Shown: positions 36,442 through 45,161, numbered from the stretch's first letter. The stretch is 59,855 nt of DNA from Planctomycetia bacterium (GCA_005787685.1 SYAC01000061.1:1-59855), one strand, 5' to 3'. Numbers and translations are program-made. Notes: a model not told the origin generated them from the sequence alone.

Positions 36442-36771
36442 TCAGCGAGCGTCCACTGACACATGAAGGTGGCAGGTGCGTTTATGAATTGGATGAGAAC
36501 GGCCACGATCTTTTTCTTGGAAGCGCTTGAGCGTTGGACCCTCGTCCACGCGGCTCTCGCTCACAAAAAGACGACCTGGATCAACGCTGGCTTGCTCCGC
36601 TTGAGCGATGGCCGAACGAAGAACGTAACGAATGAAAGCGGCGCCACGCTTGGTGCTGAAGTCCAGAGCGGTCAGCGCTTGATCAACGGGCTTGCCGCGG
36701 ATCATGTCAGCCACAAGGCGCGCCTTGCGGGGAGCGATTCGAGCGAAACGATGACAAGATTGATAGGCCAT
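36442..36771 (-). CDS. rplV: 50S ribosomal protein L22
   Basis: Lines the peptide exit tunnel with L4, 109 residues. RFARIAPRKARLVADMIRGK and AFIRYVLRSAIAQAEQ are typical. DEGPTLKRFQEKDRGRSHPI is the conserved region leading into the tunnel-facing C-terminal hairpin. It lies between rpsS and rpsC. Confidence 0.97.
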   Translation of the reverse strand: MAYQSCHRFARIAPRKARLVADMIRGKPVDQALTALDFSTKRGAAFIRYVLRSAIAQAEQASVDPGRLFVSESRVDEGPTLKRFQEKDRGRSHPIHKRTCHLHVSVDAR

Positions 36772-36802
36772 TTTATTTTTCCTTAATTTCTATTCAAGTC
36801 AC

Positions 36803-37132
36803 TTATTTCTTTGAGTCGCCCTTGCCGCCACCAGCTGGGGCACCAGAACCAGGACCGGCGTCAAGGCCTTCCTTCTTATTGGTGTGACCACGGAACACAC
36901 GCGTTGGCGAGAATTCGCCAAGCTTGTGGCCAACCATGTCTTCGGTCACGAAACAATCCAGGAATGATTTGCCGTTGTGAATTTGAAAGGTCAGACCCAC
37001 AAATTCAGGCACGATTGTGCATGAACGCCTGTAGGTCTTCAGCGGCATGCGACGCTCTGAAGCCTGCATCTTCTCCGCCTTGCGGAAAAGTTTCTCATCA
37101 ACGAACGGTCCTTTTTTAGTCGATCTACTCAT
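36803..37132 (-). CDS. rpsS: 30S ribosomal protein S19 with glycine-rich tail
   Basis: Head protein contacting S13 and 16S rRNA, 109 residues. MSRSTKKGPFVDEKL, SERRMPLKTYRRSCTIVPEF and HKLGEFSPTRVFRGH are diagnostic. The usual length is about 92; the last 17 residues are a Gly/Ala/Lys tail (SGAPAGGGKGDSKK). It lies between rplB and rplV. Confidence 0.97.
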   Translation of the reverse strand: MSRSTKKGPFVDEKLFRKAEKMQASERRMPLKTYRRSCTIVPEFVGLTFQIHNGKSFLDCFVTEDMVGHKLGEFSPTRVFRGHTNKKEGLDAGPGSGAPAGGGKGDSKK

Positions 37133-37148
37133 AGTTCATCTCCACAAA

Positions 37149-38003
37149 TCAAAGTTTCAATTGACCATAACGGCGACTGAAGCGCCGACGAATAATTAGT
37201 TCATCACTGGCAAGGCCGAAGCGACGAGTTCGACCGCCCTTGCTTCCAGTTCCGCTGGCATTGGATGGTTCTTGGCCACCCTTACTGCGTCCTTCACCAC
37301 CACCGTGTGGATGTTGATGATGGCTCATGGCCACGCCGCGGGTACGGGGACGACGGCCCAACCAACGCGCGCGACCGGCCTTGCCAAGAACAACATTGGC
37401 GTGATCGGCGTTGCCGACCGCGCCAATAGTGGCGCGGCACTCAAGCAACACTTGGCGAATTTCACCGGACGGCAACACCAATGTCGCCATGCGTCCTTCT
37501 TTATTTGTCAGACGCGCGCTCATTCCAGCGGAGCGCACCATGGTGCCGCCCTTCATTGGAATCATTTCCACGCAGTGCACATCAAGACCGGCAGGAATAT
37601 TTTTCAGCGGCATGCAATTGCCAACATTTGGATCAATCAAGTTTTCACTGGACAAAAGTTTTTGCCCAACCGTGATGCCCTTCGGAGCCAAAATGTAGCG
37701 CTTATCGCCGTCCGCGTAGGTGAGCAACGCGATATGGCAGGAGCGGTTTGGATCGTATTCAATCGTGGTGACCGTGGCCACAACATCATCCTTGCGGCGC
37801 TTGAAGTCGATCAAACGGTAACGGCGCTTGTGGCCGCCACCTTGTTGAATGACGGTCAACTTGCCTTGGCAATTTCGGCCGCCAGTTTTTGACAGGGGAC
37901 GACACAGACTTTTTTCTGGCTTAGAGCGCGTGACTTCAACGTGCATGTTCACGCTTGCGTTGCGACGACCAGCTGATGTTCTTTTATAAACTCGAATAGC
38001 CAT
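37149..38003 (-). CDS. rplB: 50S ribosomal protein L2
   Basis: Core large-subunit protein required for peptidyl transfer and subunit joining, 284 residues. GGRNCQGKLTVIQQGGGHKR, CRATIGAVGNADHANVVLGKAGRARW-type sequence and the conserved C-terminal HHQHPHGGGEGRS motif are all present. It lies between rplW and rpsS. Confidence 0.98.
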   Translation of the reverse strand: MAIRVYKRTSAGRRNASVNMHVEVTRSKPEKSLCRPLSKTGGRNCQGKLTVIQQGGGHKRRYRLIDFKRRKDDVVATVTTIEYDPNRSCHIALLTYADGDKRYILAPKGITVGQKLLSSENLIDPNVGNCMPLKNIPAGLDVHCVEMIPMKGGTMVRSAGMSARLTNKEGRMATLVLPSGEIRQVLLECRATIGAVGNADHANVVLGKAGRARWLGRRPRTRGVAMSHHQHPHGGGEGRSKGGQEPSNASGTGSKGGRTRRFGLASDELIIRRRFSRRYGQLKL

Positions 38004-38017
38004 TGGAATTCCTTTGC

Positions 38018-38296
38018 TCAGAAGAGCTCAATCTTGTCCTCTGCATGAATCTTCACCATTGCGCGCTTGGTCAACTTGCCAGCGACCAAGCCAAACTTCA
38101 TGGCGCGGTCGCGCGCTTTACGAATAGACGTGTTCACGCTGAGAACGCGGACGTTGTACAGCTTCTTCACTGCTTTTTTAATGTCCTCTTTGGTGGCTTT
38201 GCCATCCACCTCAAAGGTGTATTGATTTGATTTGCTCGTTGCGAACGAGGCTTTTTCCGTGACGATTGGACGACGGATGACGACGGTAGATTCCAT
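38018..38296 (-). CDS. rplW: 50S ribosomal protein L23
   Basis: Exit-tunnel rim protein and docking site for trigger factor and SRP, 92 residues. IRRPIVTEKASFATSKSNQY, FEVDGKATKEDIKKAVKKLY and NVRVLSVNT are typical. The start overlaps the rplD stop by one base, so the two are probably coupled. Confidence 0.97.
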   Translation of the reverse strand: MESTVVIRRPIVTEKASFATSKSNQYTFEVDGKATKEDIKKAVKKLYNVRVLSVNTSIRKARDRAMKFGLVAGKLTKRAMVKIHAEDKIELF

Positions 38297-38955
38297 TACG
38301 CGGCCTCCTTGGAGTCATTGGCGGTGAACGCCGATCCATCAATAAATGATTGCAGCGACGCCTTGTCCACCAACAAAAAGCGGTGGTTGAGAAGATCAAA
38401 CGCCGTGAGTTGCTCAATGCGAACAACGCTGACGCCTTCGATATTGCGCGCGCTGACGATGGTGTTGTGATTGTCGCCATGCACTGCGACTAGGCATGTG
38501 CGATCAACGCCGCAGGCCTTGAGCAAGGCGGCGAAATCTTGGGTCTTTGGATTCTTGAAGGACAATTCCTTGATGCACTTCACTTCGCTGTCGACCAACT
38601 TGGCCAGCAGCGCGTTGCGATTTGCAAGTTGGCGCATCTTGCGCGTCATTTGCGTGCGGAAATCTTCGCGGGTTCGGGTCTTGGAGAAAGCAACACCACC
38701 GCCCTTGCGATGGGGAACGCGCGAGGCGCCGACGCGGGCGTTACCCGTGCCTTTTTGCTTGTACAACTTTCGGGTGGAACCAGCCACGCTGCCGCGGCTT
38801 TTGGTTCGCGCGGAGCCTTGGCGTTGGTTGCCGTGGGTGATGACGTAGGCTTGTTTCAGTAAAGCGTGTCGGACTTCGCCGCCAAGGGTGGCCTCGTCGA
38901 TCTTGAGAGTGTCCACTTTCTTGCCGCTGCTATCTAGGATTGGTAGTTCAATCAT
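38296..38955 (-). CDS. rplD: 50S ribosomal protein L4
   Basis: Exit-tunnel protein and, in E. coli, the autogenous repressor of the S10 operon, 219 residues. The start is ATG 38955 (MIELPILDSSGKKV), with AAAGG eight nt upstream. The open frame extending to 39090 is not conserved. GSARTKSRGSVAGSTRKLYK, KGTGNARVGASRVPHRKGGG and HRFLLVDKASLQ are diagnostic. It is preceded by a 147-nt stretch with several hairpins, unlike the short gaps elsewhere in the cluster. Confidence 0.97.
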   Translation of the reverse strand: MIELPILDSSGKKVDTLKIDEATLGGEVRHALLKQAYVITHGNQRQGSARTKSRGSVAGSTRKLYKQKGTGNARVGASRVPHRKGGGVAFSKTRTREDFRTQMTRKMRQLANRNALLAKLVDSEVKCIKELSFKNPKTQDFAALLKACGVDRTCLVAVHGDNHNTIVSARNIEGVSVVRIEQLTAFDLLNHRFLLVDKASLQSFIDGSAFTANDSKEAA

Positions 38956-39119
38956 GGTTCTTACCTTTGGTCGGTTGATCCGACCGTCTCGCCTACCCTC
39001 CGCACCCGTTACATCGGGGTTTGGTAGGGATCGACTCGGTTTGTTTCTGCAAACTGTCGCGACTGGGTGGTTCCGAAACGGCCTTCCCAATCTTTCAGAC
39101 GGTTACTTTGCCGCCTGAA
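38956..39119 (-). promoter_or_regulatory. Structured RNA leader between rplC and rplD
   Basis: In the minus direction four hairpins follow one another. A 9-bp stem (39119-39111 with 39102-39094) has the rplC stop codon in its loop. GTTTG/CAAAC pairs 39054-39050 with 39043-39039. CCTACC/GGTAGG pairs 39028-39023 with 38997-38992 and encloses CCCG/CGGG. GGTCGG/CCGACC pairs 38985-38980 with 38974-38969, directly next to the rplD Shine-Dalgarno (38968-38964). No T run and no plausible reading frame are present. The arrangement suggests translational control of rplD and the genes after it. It matches no ribosomal leader I can name. Confidence 0.5.
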
Positions 39120-39789
39120 GTACTGCCTTTGTCTTATATAGACGCTTTGGGGTGCGAATAAATAAATATCCATTGGACGCCCCAGGCACCGCGCCTTTGA
39201 CGACCAGTAAATTCTTTTCTACATCAACCGAGATCAGATCAAGACTGCGAATTGTTGTTCGCTCGCCACCCATGCGGCCGGACATTTTCTTGCCCTTCTT
39301 AATCTTGGCGCCGTGACCGCGATCGGTTCCGTGGCTGCCAATGCTTCCAGGTGAACGATGCTTGCGCTCTGTTCCGTGGCTTGCGCAAATGCCTTTAAAG
39401 TTCCAACGAACCATTGTTCCTTGGAAGCCCTTGCCCTTGGAGACACCGCTGACATCGACAAACTTCATGCCAGTGAAAGTGTCCACCGAAAGAACTTGTC
39501 CAAGCTCATAGGCGGCGGCCTCATCATCTTTTTCCAAGCGCAGTTCTTGATGCACGCGCTTTGGAACTGAACCGGCCTTGGCGTCATGGCCAATGAGTTG
39601 CTGGGTTGTGGCGCGCGGTTTGGAGTCATCAAAAGCCATTTGAATTGCGGCATATCCGTCAGATTTGCCGGTTTTCACCTGGGTCACCACACATGGACCA
39701 GCTTGAATCACGGTCACGGGAATATTGCGCCCGTCTTCCATGAACCAGCGAGTCATTCCAATTTTTTTACCGAGAATTGCGATTGGCAT
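39103..39789 (-). CDS. rplC: 50S ribosomal protein L3
   Basis: Early assembly protein whose loop reaches the peptidyl transferase centre, 228 residues. ILGKKIGMTRWF at the start, KGKGFQGTMVRWNFKG, and the conserved HGTERKHRSPGSIG and KKMSGRMGGER stretches are present. Its stop codon lies in the loop of a hairpin that begins the rplC-rplD leader. Confidence 0.98.
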   Translation of the reverse strand: MPIAILGKKIGMTRWFMEDGRNIPVTVIQAGPCVVTQVKTGKSDGYAAIQMAFDDSKPRATTQQLIGHDAKAGSVPKRVHQELRLEKDDEAAAYELGQVLSVDTFTGMKFVDVSGVSKGKGFQGTMVRWNFKGICASHGTERKHRSPGSIGSHGTDRGHGAKIKKGKKMSGRMGGERTTIRSLDLISVDVEKNLLVVKGAVPGASNGYLFIRTPKRLYKTKAVLQAAK

Positions 39790-39804
39790 TGTGTGGTCCG
39801 TTTC

Positions 39805-40119
39805 TTACGCCTTGATTTTTACAAACACGCCAGCGGGAACAACCAGGCGGTTGAGCGCGTCGACGGTGCGTGGGTTGACATCGGTGATGTCGATGATGCG
39901 CTTGTGCGTTCGAATTTCGAATTGCTCGCGGCTTTTCTTGTCAATGAATGGTGAGCGATTCACCGTGTAAATTTCACGGCGTGTTGGAAGTGGAACAGGA
40001 CCAGCAACTCGCGCACCAGTGCGCTTGGCGTGATCAACAATTTCACGAGCCGAAGCATCGAGAGCTTGGTGATCGTACGCTTCCATTCGGATGCGGATTG
40101 TGCCAGCGGTCATTGCCAT
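39805..40119 (-). CDS. rpsJ: 30S ribosomal protein S10
   Basis: Head protein and NusE antitermination factor, 104 residues. [33 protein letters not shown] and [15 protein letters not shown] are diagnostic. It is the first gene of the cluster; tuf, fusA, rpsG and rpsL are not upstream. A promoter lies about 80 nt ahead of the start. Confidence 0.98.
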   Translation of the reverse strand: MAMTAGTIRIRMEAYDHQALDASAREIVDHAKRTGARVAGPVPLPTRREIYTVNRSPFIDKKSREQFEIRTHKRIIDITDVNPRTVDALNRLVVPAGVFVKIKA

Positions 40120-40204
40120 TGCAGTCCAAGCCCTTCATCAAGAAACACAGCCCACTTGCGCGCGCGGCTCGATGCCGTGCGAAGGCACAAATGGGGAATC
40201 GACA

Positions 40205-40232
40205 AAGGTAGGCGATTGTGCGTTTCTGTCAA
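40205..40232 (-). promoter_or_regulatory. Promoter of the S10 ribosomal cluster
   Basis: On the minus strand TTGACA (40232-40227) matches the -35 consensus perfectly. A 16-nt spacer follows, then TACCTT (40210-40205). Transcription would begin near 40198, giving a leader of about 79 nt before rpsJ. The same 172-bp gap must serve the divergent gene at 40292. Confidence 0.65.
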
Positions 40233-40291
40233 GCGCTTAGGGGATATTGGTTGCAAATTAAATAATTTCACCTGTCATTTCATGTACTCTT

Positions 40292-41845
40292 GTGGGCGTG
40301 AATAAACCCCTGCAGCGCAAGTGCATGTGCTTGGCTTTTTGGCTATTTTTAGCCATTTTTGGCTCTTTACCTGCCTCCATGGCTCAAACAACAGCAAATG
40401 ATGGGGAAACTGGGGAAAATAGCGTATTAAAGTCCAATAATAACAGTTACCAGACCCAAAATAAAGGCGTTTCTGCCCCAAATTCGGTTCCAGGCAAGCC
40501 ATTGGCGCCGCCGCCAACTCCAGCAAAGGTCCCGCTTGAAAAAATTGAGTTGGAGAGCAACCCATACGATTTTGAATCCTTGGGTCTCAAAATTCAACTT
40601 CCCAAGGGCACCCTGGTCGTTAAAGATTCCGCGGGAAACGCAATTTCGTGGATGGTGGCGGACGAGCGCGATCCCGCGCGCTGGCTGTTTCGCGTCAACG
40701 CCGTGACTTCCAACGATCCGCAAAGCGACACCGAGTCGCAAATGCAAAATCATTTGCAAACATTGAAAGCCGCTGGAAGCGAGTTCACGGTGTTGTTTGA
40801 TCGTCCAACAAAGATCTGCGGATTGCCTGCGCGTTTCCTTTGGCTGTCTACTCCCACCGGAGATATTCGCGCGATCAGCGGATGGTTCATGCTGCAAACT
40901 GGAATTGGAAATTTTATTGTGTTCAGTATTTTGACAACTGAAAAAGATTTTGAATACGCCGAGTCGGCGATTGACCGCGCCGTGTCCACGATTGAATTGC
41001 GCGACATGGGCACAGTGCAAATGGAGCGTGAGGCGCGTTTGCAACTTGGGGCGCTCGTGTTGAAGCCATTGACGCCCGCGCTGTTAAAACAAAAAGCGGA
41101 TGGCAAGAAGCGCCTATTTCGTTCATGGCGCGAAACACCCGAAGGCGATGTCGAATTAGCCTGGGTTTCCATTGAAATTTCACAGGCCCCCCGCGGCCTG
41201 GTTGACATGGGGGCCAATCTTCAAAACCTCACGGAAAGCGGCAAAGAAAGTGGTTTTTTAATCGCGATTGATAGCCGCAGCATTGGCGATGACGGACTGA
41301 CCTTGACCAGTTCGCGGAATCGATATTGGGTGGCATGGGATTGTGGAAGCGAGGCTTGGTCGGTGCGAAGCGTGCCGCAAATTCCTGGTCCTAAAAATAT
41401 ATTTTCGCAGACTGGTGCGCGCTTGCGGGTGTCAGGGGAACTGCCCGGAAAAGATTTGGCCGTATTGACCAGCGGCATCGGCGCGTCCACCGAGCCGCAG
41501 ACCTGGACCATTCCCACAACCGCCTATCTTGCGCATCCACTTTCATTCATGCTCGCCGAAATGCTTGCGCGCAATCCAGACACGCCGAACCACTTTGCCT
41601 TTTGGAGTTTTGATCCCGCCTCGGAAAAAATTTCACAACGCACCTGTAAGTGGAATGCGGACAAAAGCAATCCTGGCCAATGGATTTTGGAAACACAAAC
41701 TTCGCTTGATGCCCCAGCCACCATTGATGTGGTCGATGCGCAAGGACATCTTGTCCTGCGAAAGGATCCCAACGGCGTGCGCATGGCGCCTACAACGCTG
41801 TTGGAAATTGAACGCCTGTGGAAAGTCAAAGGCTTGCAGCCTTGA
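40292..41845 (+). CDS. Secreted hypothetical protein, 517 residues
   Basis: No family recognised. The start is GTG 40292 or the GTG two codons later. A signal peptide spans about residues 1-31 (hydrophobic WLFLAIFGSL, then SMAQ). A low-complexity Asn/Pro-rich linker covers about 35-80. Two globular parts follow. The first (about 90-235) is an alpha/beta domain with FESLGLKIQLPKG at its start. The second (about 250-510) is beta-rich. Few cysteines and no catalytic motif are seen. It is divergent from rpsJ. A periplasmic or surface role is all that can be inferred. Confidence 0.8.
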   Translation: MGVNKPLQRKCMCLAFWLFLAIFGSLPASMAQTTANDGETGENSVLKSNNNSYQTQNKGVSAPNSVPGKPLAPPPTPAKVPLEKIELESNPYDFESLGLKIQLPKGTLVVKDSAGNAISWMVADERDPARWLFRVNAVTSNDPQSDTESQMQNHLQTLKAAGSEFTVLFDRPTKICGLPARFLWLSTPTGDIRAISGWFMLQTGIGNFIVFSILTTEKDFEYAESAIDRAVSTIELRDMGTVQMEREARLQLGALVLKPLTPALLKQKADGKKRLFRSWRETPEGDVELAWVSIEISQAPRGLVDMGANLQNLTESGKESGFLIAIDSRSIGDDGLTLTSSRNRYWVAWDCGSEAWSVRSVPQIPGPKNIFSQTGARLRVSGELPGKDLAVLTSGIGASTEPQTWTIPTTAYLAHPLSFMLAEMLARNPDTPNHFAFWSFDPASEKISQRTCKWNADKSNPGQWILETQTSLDAPATIDVVDAQGHLVLRKDPNGVRMAPTTLLEIERLWKVKGLQP

Positions 41846-41853
41846 ACGCCGCG

Positions 41854-41893
41854 CCGTGACCACATTGGGTGGCGCCTGAATGTGGGGCGGTCA
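41854..41893 (+). repeat. Imperfect inverted repeat after the 517-residue gene
   Basis: CCACATT (41860-41866) pairs with AATGTGG (41879-41885), and flanking GTGACC and GGTCAC extend the stem imperfectly. It lies about 10-45 nt after the stop codon. No T run follows in either direction, so it is not a standard terminator. The remaining 150 bp up to 42043 are AT-rich and should hold the promoter of the glycosyltransferase gene; no clear boxes are seen. Confidence 0.45.
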
Positions 41894-42043
41894 CCGAGAA
41901 TGACAATAAAAAATTAGCAATTTGGGAGTATTCACAAAAAATATGAGCGATTTCTTTTGAAACTTACGCAAAAGATTGAAAAAGTTTGCAATTTTTTTGG
42001 GCAATAAACGCCGCGCTCCCTACCCTGCATCTATAGGTCTTCC

Positions 42044-42796
42044 ATGTTGCCCGATCGATCGCACATTCTGCTTGCCATTCCGGTCTACAACGAAGCCAAG
42101 TCCATTGAGCGCGTGTTGCGTGATGTTGGAATTTTCGCGCGCGATGTGTTGGTGATCGACGATGGCAGCGCGGATACCACGCCGCAACTTTTAGCCAATC
42201 ACAAGGTCGAGGTCATTCGCCACGCGCAAAATCGTGGCTACGGAAGATCCATGCAGGACATTCTGCGCTGGGCGGACTTTGACGGCTACGAATGGGTCAT
42301 CACCATGGATTGCGACGAGCAGCATGAGCCTGCGGAAATTCCATCGTTTGTGCGCGCCATTGAGCGCAACGACGCCGACATCATCAGTGGAAGCCGCTAC
42401 ATGATTGAGCGCATTGACGACGACGACGCGCCGGAAGATCGGTTTCGCGTGAATCGAATCATTACGCAAGAGGTGAACACCGCGCTACAACTGCAACTGA
42501 CCGACGCATTCTGCGGTTTCAAGGCGTACCGCACCTCCGCCATGCGCGCATTGCGCCTGAGCGTTGATGGCTACGATTTTCCCATGCAATTTTGGGCGCA
42601 AGCCGCCCATATGAATTTGCGCATCCGTGAAATTCCGGTTCGCCGCATCTACAAAGACATGCGCCGCACTTTTGGCAATGGGCTTGACAATCCAGAAACC
42701 CGCTTGCGTTTGTATCGCAATACGCTGCAGGCGGCCATAGACGCCTTGCCGCAGCTTTTGCAAAGCAGCTCAATGCCTGATTCAATTGCTGAATAA
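42044..42796 (+). CDS. Family 2 glycosyltransferase
   Basis: A 250-residue cytoplasmic GT-A enzyme that transfers a sugar from a nucleotide donor. LLAIPVYNEAKSIERVL begins the fold (about residue 9). VIDDGSADTT and the metal-binding acidic motif MDCDEQHEP (about 87) follow, then ITQEVNTALQLQLTDAFCGFKAYR, as in dolichol-phosphate-mannose-synthase-like enzymes. There is no membrane segment. The stop overlaps the next gene's ATG by one base. The product is unknown. Confidence 0.92.
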   Translation: MLPDRSHILLAIPVYNEAKSIERVLRDVGIFARDVLVIDDGSADTTPQLLANHKVEVIRHAQNRGYGRSMQDILRWADFDGYEWVITMDCDEQHEPAEIPSFVRAIERNDADIISGSRYMIERIDDDDAPEDRFRVNRIITQEVNTALQLQLTDAFCGFKAYRTSAMRALRLSVDGYDFPMQFWAQAAHMNLRIREIPVRRIYKDMRRTFGNGLDNPETRLRLYRNTLQAAIDALPQLLQSSSMPDSIAE

Positions 42797-44151
42797 TGGC
42801 CCATGATGCCGCGGAAATTTTTGTTGAACATGCGCAAGCGTGCGCCGATTCCCACGCACACATTGAAGGCCGTCCACTGACCGCATGGCGTGGCGAGGCC
42901 AAGGTGTTTTTACATTTGCCCGACGCGCCCGTGGTGGCCACTGGCCATCAAGCGCAAGCGTGGCATGCGGGCATTCTTGCTAAAACATTTTGGACCGACG
43001 CGCGCGCGCGCCAACAACACGCCACGCCGGTGCATGTGGTGGTGGATCAAGATGCCTTTGACGGTCTTTCGGTGGAATGGCCGGCGCAACGCCATGGATT
43101 TTGGCGTGTGAACGGGCATCGATTCAGCGAGGGCCAACTCAACAGAGCGGCGCTGGCAGCGCCGGCGTTTCGCGCCCGTGCGATTGAGCATGTTGGTGAC
43201 ACGCCAGATTTTGTGCGCGCTGGATTGACGGGGCTGACAAGCGCGCTGCACATGAGCGCGGACTCGCCCAATGCCGCGTTGCAAATCACGCGTGCCCTGC
43301 TGCATGGCGTGGCGCACATCATTCAAGCGCCGCGCGTCATTCTTGCTTCCACCGTCATGGGCACGCCATTCGCACAGCATTTGCTTGAGCGCATGTTGCG
43401 CGATCCGCCAGCGTGCGCGCGCAGCTACAACTTGGCGTTGCAACTTCATCCGCGCGCGTCGCGGTCATTGCGCGTGGACGGTCACAGCAGCGAGTTGCCG
43501 CTTTGGATCATGGATGAATCCGGGGAACGCTCTCGCGCCACTGCGGACAGCGTGCGCGCCGCTCGTTTGAACAATCATTCGCTGCTGCCACGCGCGTCGC
43601 TGCTTGGCGTGCTGCTGCGTACCACGCTGGCGGATCGATTCACCCATGGACTTGGCGGAAAAATATACGAGCAGGTTTCCAATGACTGGATCATGCGTTG
43701 GCTTGGCTGGCAACCGCCAAACTTTGATGTTGTCAGCGCGACTCTGCGTTTACCCTTGGAAATCCAGCACGATCAAGCGATGCTTGCGCAACATCAACCC
43801 CATTCATTTCGCAGTGCGTGGTGTGATCCAGATTTGACCGCGACCACACAGGCGGGTCCCAGCGCTCGCCGACGACAATTTCTGCAAAGCATGGCGGCCC
43901 TGCCAAGACGCGACCCACAGCGCAGAAAACTATTTCAAGAACTCATCGCGGATCGTCAGGCGCGCCGTGGTGAATTTGCGCACGCGCTCACTCAACTGCG
44001 GACCTCATTCAACGCCCATACGCAAGCGCGTCAATCAATAGAGGTCGCAATGCGCCGATCCTGGTGCGTGGCGCTGCATCCACCCCAAGCGCTGAAGGCG
44101 TTGCACGCGCACCTTTGCAACCGTGCGCAAACCGTCCATCACTCGGCCTGA
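42796..44151 (+). CDS. Uncharacterised protein with distant BshC-like features
   Basis: A 451-residue protein coupled to the GT2 gene (TAATG). Near residue 50, VVATGHQAQAWHAGILAKTF resembles the substrate-binding start of BshC, the putative cysteine ligase of bacillithiol synthesis. The later stretch LLPRASLLGVLLRTTLADRF and THGLGGKIYEQVSNDWIM fits a second conserved block. The resemblance is weak and no bshA or bshB is nearby. No membrane segment or signal peptide is seen. It converges with the exoribonuclease gene and overlaps it by 13 bases. Function is unknown. Confidence 0.75.
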   Translation: MAHDAAEIFVEHAQACADSHAHIEGRPLTAWRGEAKVFLHLPDAPVVATGHQAQAWHAGILAKTFWTDARARQQHATPVHVVVDQDAFDGLSVEWPAQRHGFWRVNGHRFSEGQLNRAALAAPAFRARAIEHVGDTPDFVRAGLTGLTSALHMSADSPNAALQITRALLHGVAHIIQAPRVILASTVMGTPFAQHLLERMLRDPPACARSYNLALQLHPRASRSLRVDGHSSELPLWIMDESGERSRATADSVRAARLNNHSLLPRASLLGVLLRTTLADRFTHGLGGKIYEQVSNDWIMRWLGWQPPNFDVVSATLRLPLEIQHDQAMLAQHQPHSFRSAWCDPDLTATTQAGPSARRRQFLQSMAALPRRDPQRRKLFQELIADRQARRGEFAHALTQLRTSFNAHTQARQSIEVAMRRSWCVALHPPQALKALHAHLCNRAQTVHHSA

Positions 44152-45161
44152 GCGGGTTGGTCAATTTTGGCGGGAGCGCGAAGCGGATCAGGTCGAAACA
44201 CCCGCACATCCAGCGACCAAACCTTGTCGCTAAATTCGTGACCTGGCTCGCTCACATCGAGGCGATCACGCGCCGCGGCCACAAGCGTGGAAGTTGTTTT
44301 GGCGTCGAGATTGTCCAGCATGGCCACAAACATGGCCTCTGGCGTGCTCGGCAATTTGGCCGCGCCGTGTTCCAGCGATCCATGATGACTAATGACAATG
44401 TGCAGAAGCACCCGCAAAGCGTCGGGCGGAATGGGTGATTTCTTGGCCGAGGCCGCGGCCATGGTTTGCAGCCAAATTGCCCCGCGCACAACATGTCCAA
44501 CTAAATTTCCTTCGGTGGTGTATGCGAAGCCACGCTCCCATTCCAGTTCGACCGTCTTGCCCAAATCATGCAGGAATAGTCCCATTAGAATGAGGTCGCG
44601 GTTCAATGCTGGATACAGCGGCAACATGACATCCGCAAGCAACATGAGTTGCAGGGTGTGCTCTAGCAATCCTCCGATGTACGCGTGATGCACGCTGACC
44701 GCCGCGGGCGCGCGTCGAAATTGCTGCGTGATATGTTCATTGGCCAAATATTGTTCCGCCAACGCGCGCATGCCTGGGTGCTCCAGGGTGTGCAGCAATC
44801 GCTGCACTTCCATCATCATGCCGTCAATGTCGCGGGTGGTAGCGGGTAAAAGTTTTTTCAACTGCTCGGTCGAAACATCCGCGGCGCAAATCTTGTCCGC
44901 GATGACCTGAATTTGTCCCGCGTAACTTTGCGTCTGTCCAATGATGTGGACAAAGCCAGTACGAATAGTCTCTCCCAAACGCGATTCATCAAAGATCCAG
45001 ACGCGCAGCGCGGCCTCGCCTGTGGCGTCACGAAGAAGCGCCTTGAAGTATGGCTTGCCCGCGCGCGTGGTTCCAACCTGTGGATTCACCAAACCATAAA
45101 TCCCCCTGATCTGTCCATTGATTCGGAAATCCTTGATTGAAAGATGCTCGTCGTTGTTCAT
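44139..45161 (-). CDS. HD-domain 3'-5' exoribonuclease, YhaM-like
   Basis: A 340-residue protein. The start is ATG 45161; the longer frame to 45287 lacks conserved sequence. An OB-fold covers about residues 15-105 (FRINGQIRGIYGLVN, with TGEAALRVWIFD and QIQVIADKI). The HD domain follows: HHAYIGGLLEHTLQL, then LFLHDLGKTVEL with the HD metal pair, and a further HH in HIVISHHGSLEHGA. YhaM enzymes shorten single-stranded RNA and DNA from the 3' end. It lies 43 nt downstream of nnrD. Confidence 0.88.
   Translation of the reverse strand: MNNDEHLSIKDFRINGQIRGIYGLVNPQVGTTRAGKPYFKALLRDATGEAALRVWIFDESRLGETIRTGFVHIIGQTQSYAGQIQVIADKICAADVSTEQLKKLLPATTRDIDGMMMEVQRLLHTLEHPGMRALAEQYLANEHITQQFRRAPAAVSVHHAYIGGLLEHTLQLMLLADVMLPLYPALNRDLILMGLFLHDLGKTVELEWERGFAYTTEGNLVGHVVRGAIWLQTMAAASAKKSPIPPDALRVLLHIVISHHGSLEHGAAKLPSTPEAMFVAMLDNLDAKTTSTLVAAARDRLDVSEPGHEFSDKVWSLDVRVFRPDPLRAPAKIDQPAQAE

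Noticed and set aside
38956-39090. N-terminal extension of L4
   Set aside because: The residues are not L4-like; the region folds as RNA, and a good Shine-Dalgarno precedes ATG 38955.
38956-39102. tRNA or tRNA-like gene in the rplC-rplD gap
   Set aside because: No acceptor or T-arm consensus and no cloverleaf can be drawn.
41854-41893. Inverted repeat as a rho-independent terminator
   Set aside because: The stem is imperfect and is not followed by T residues.
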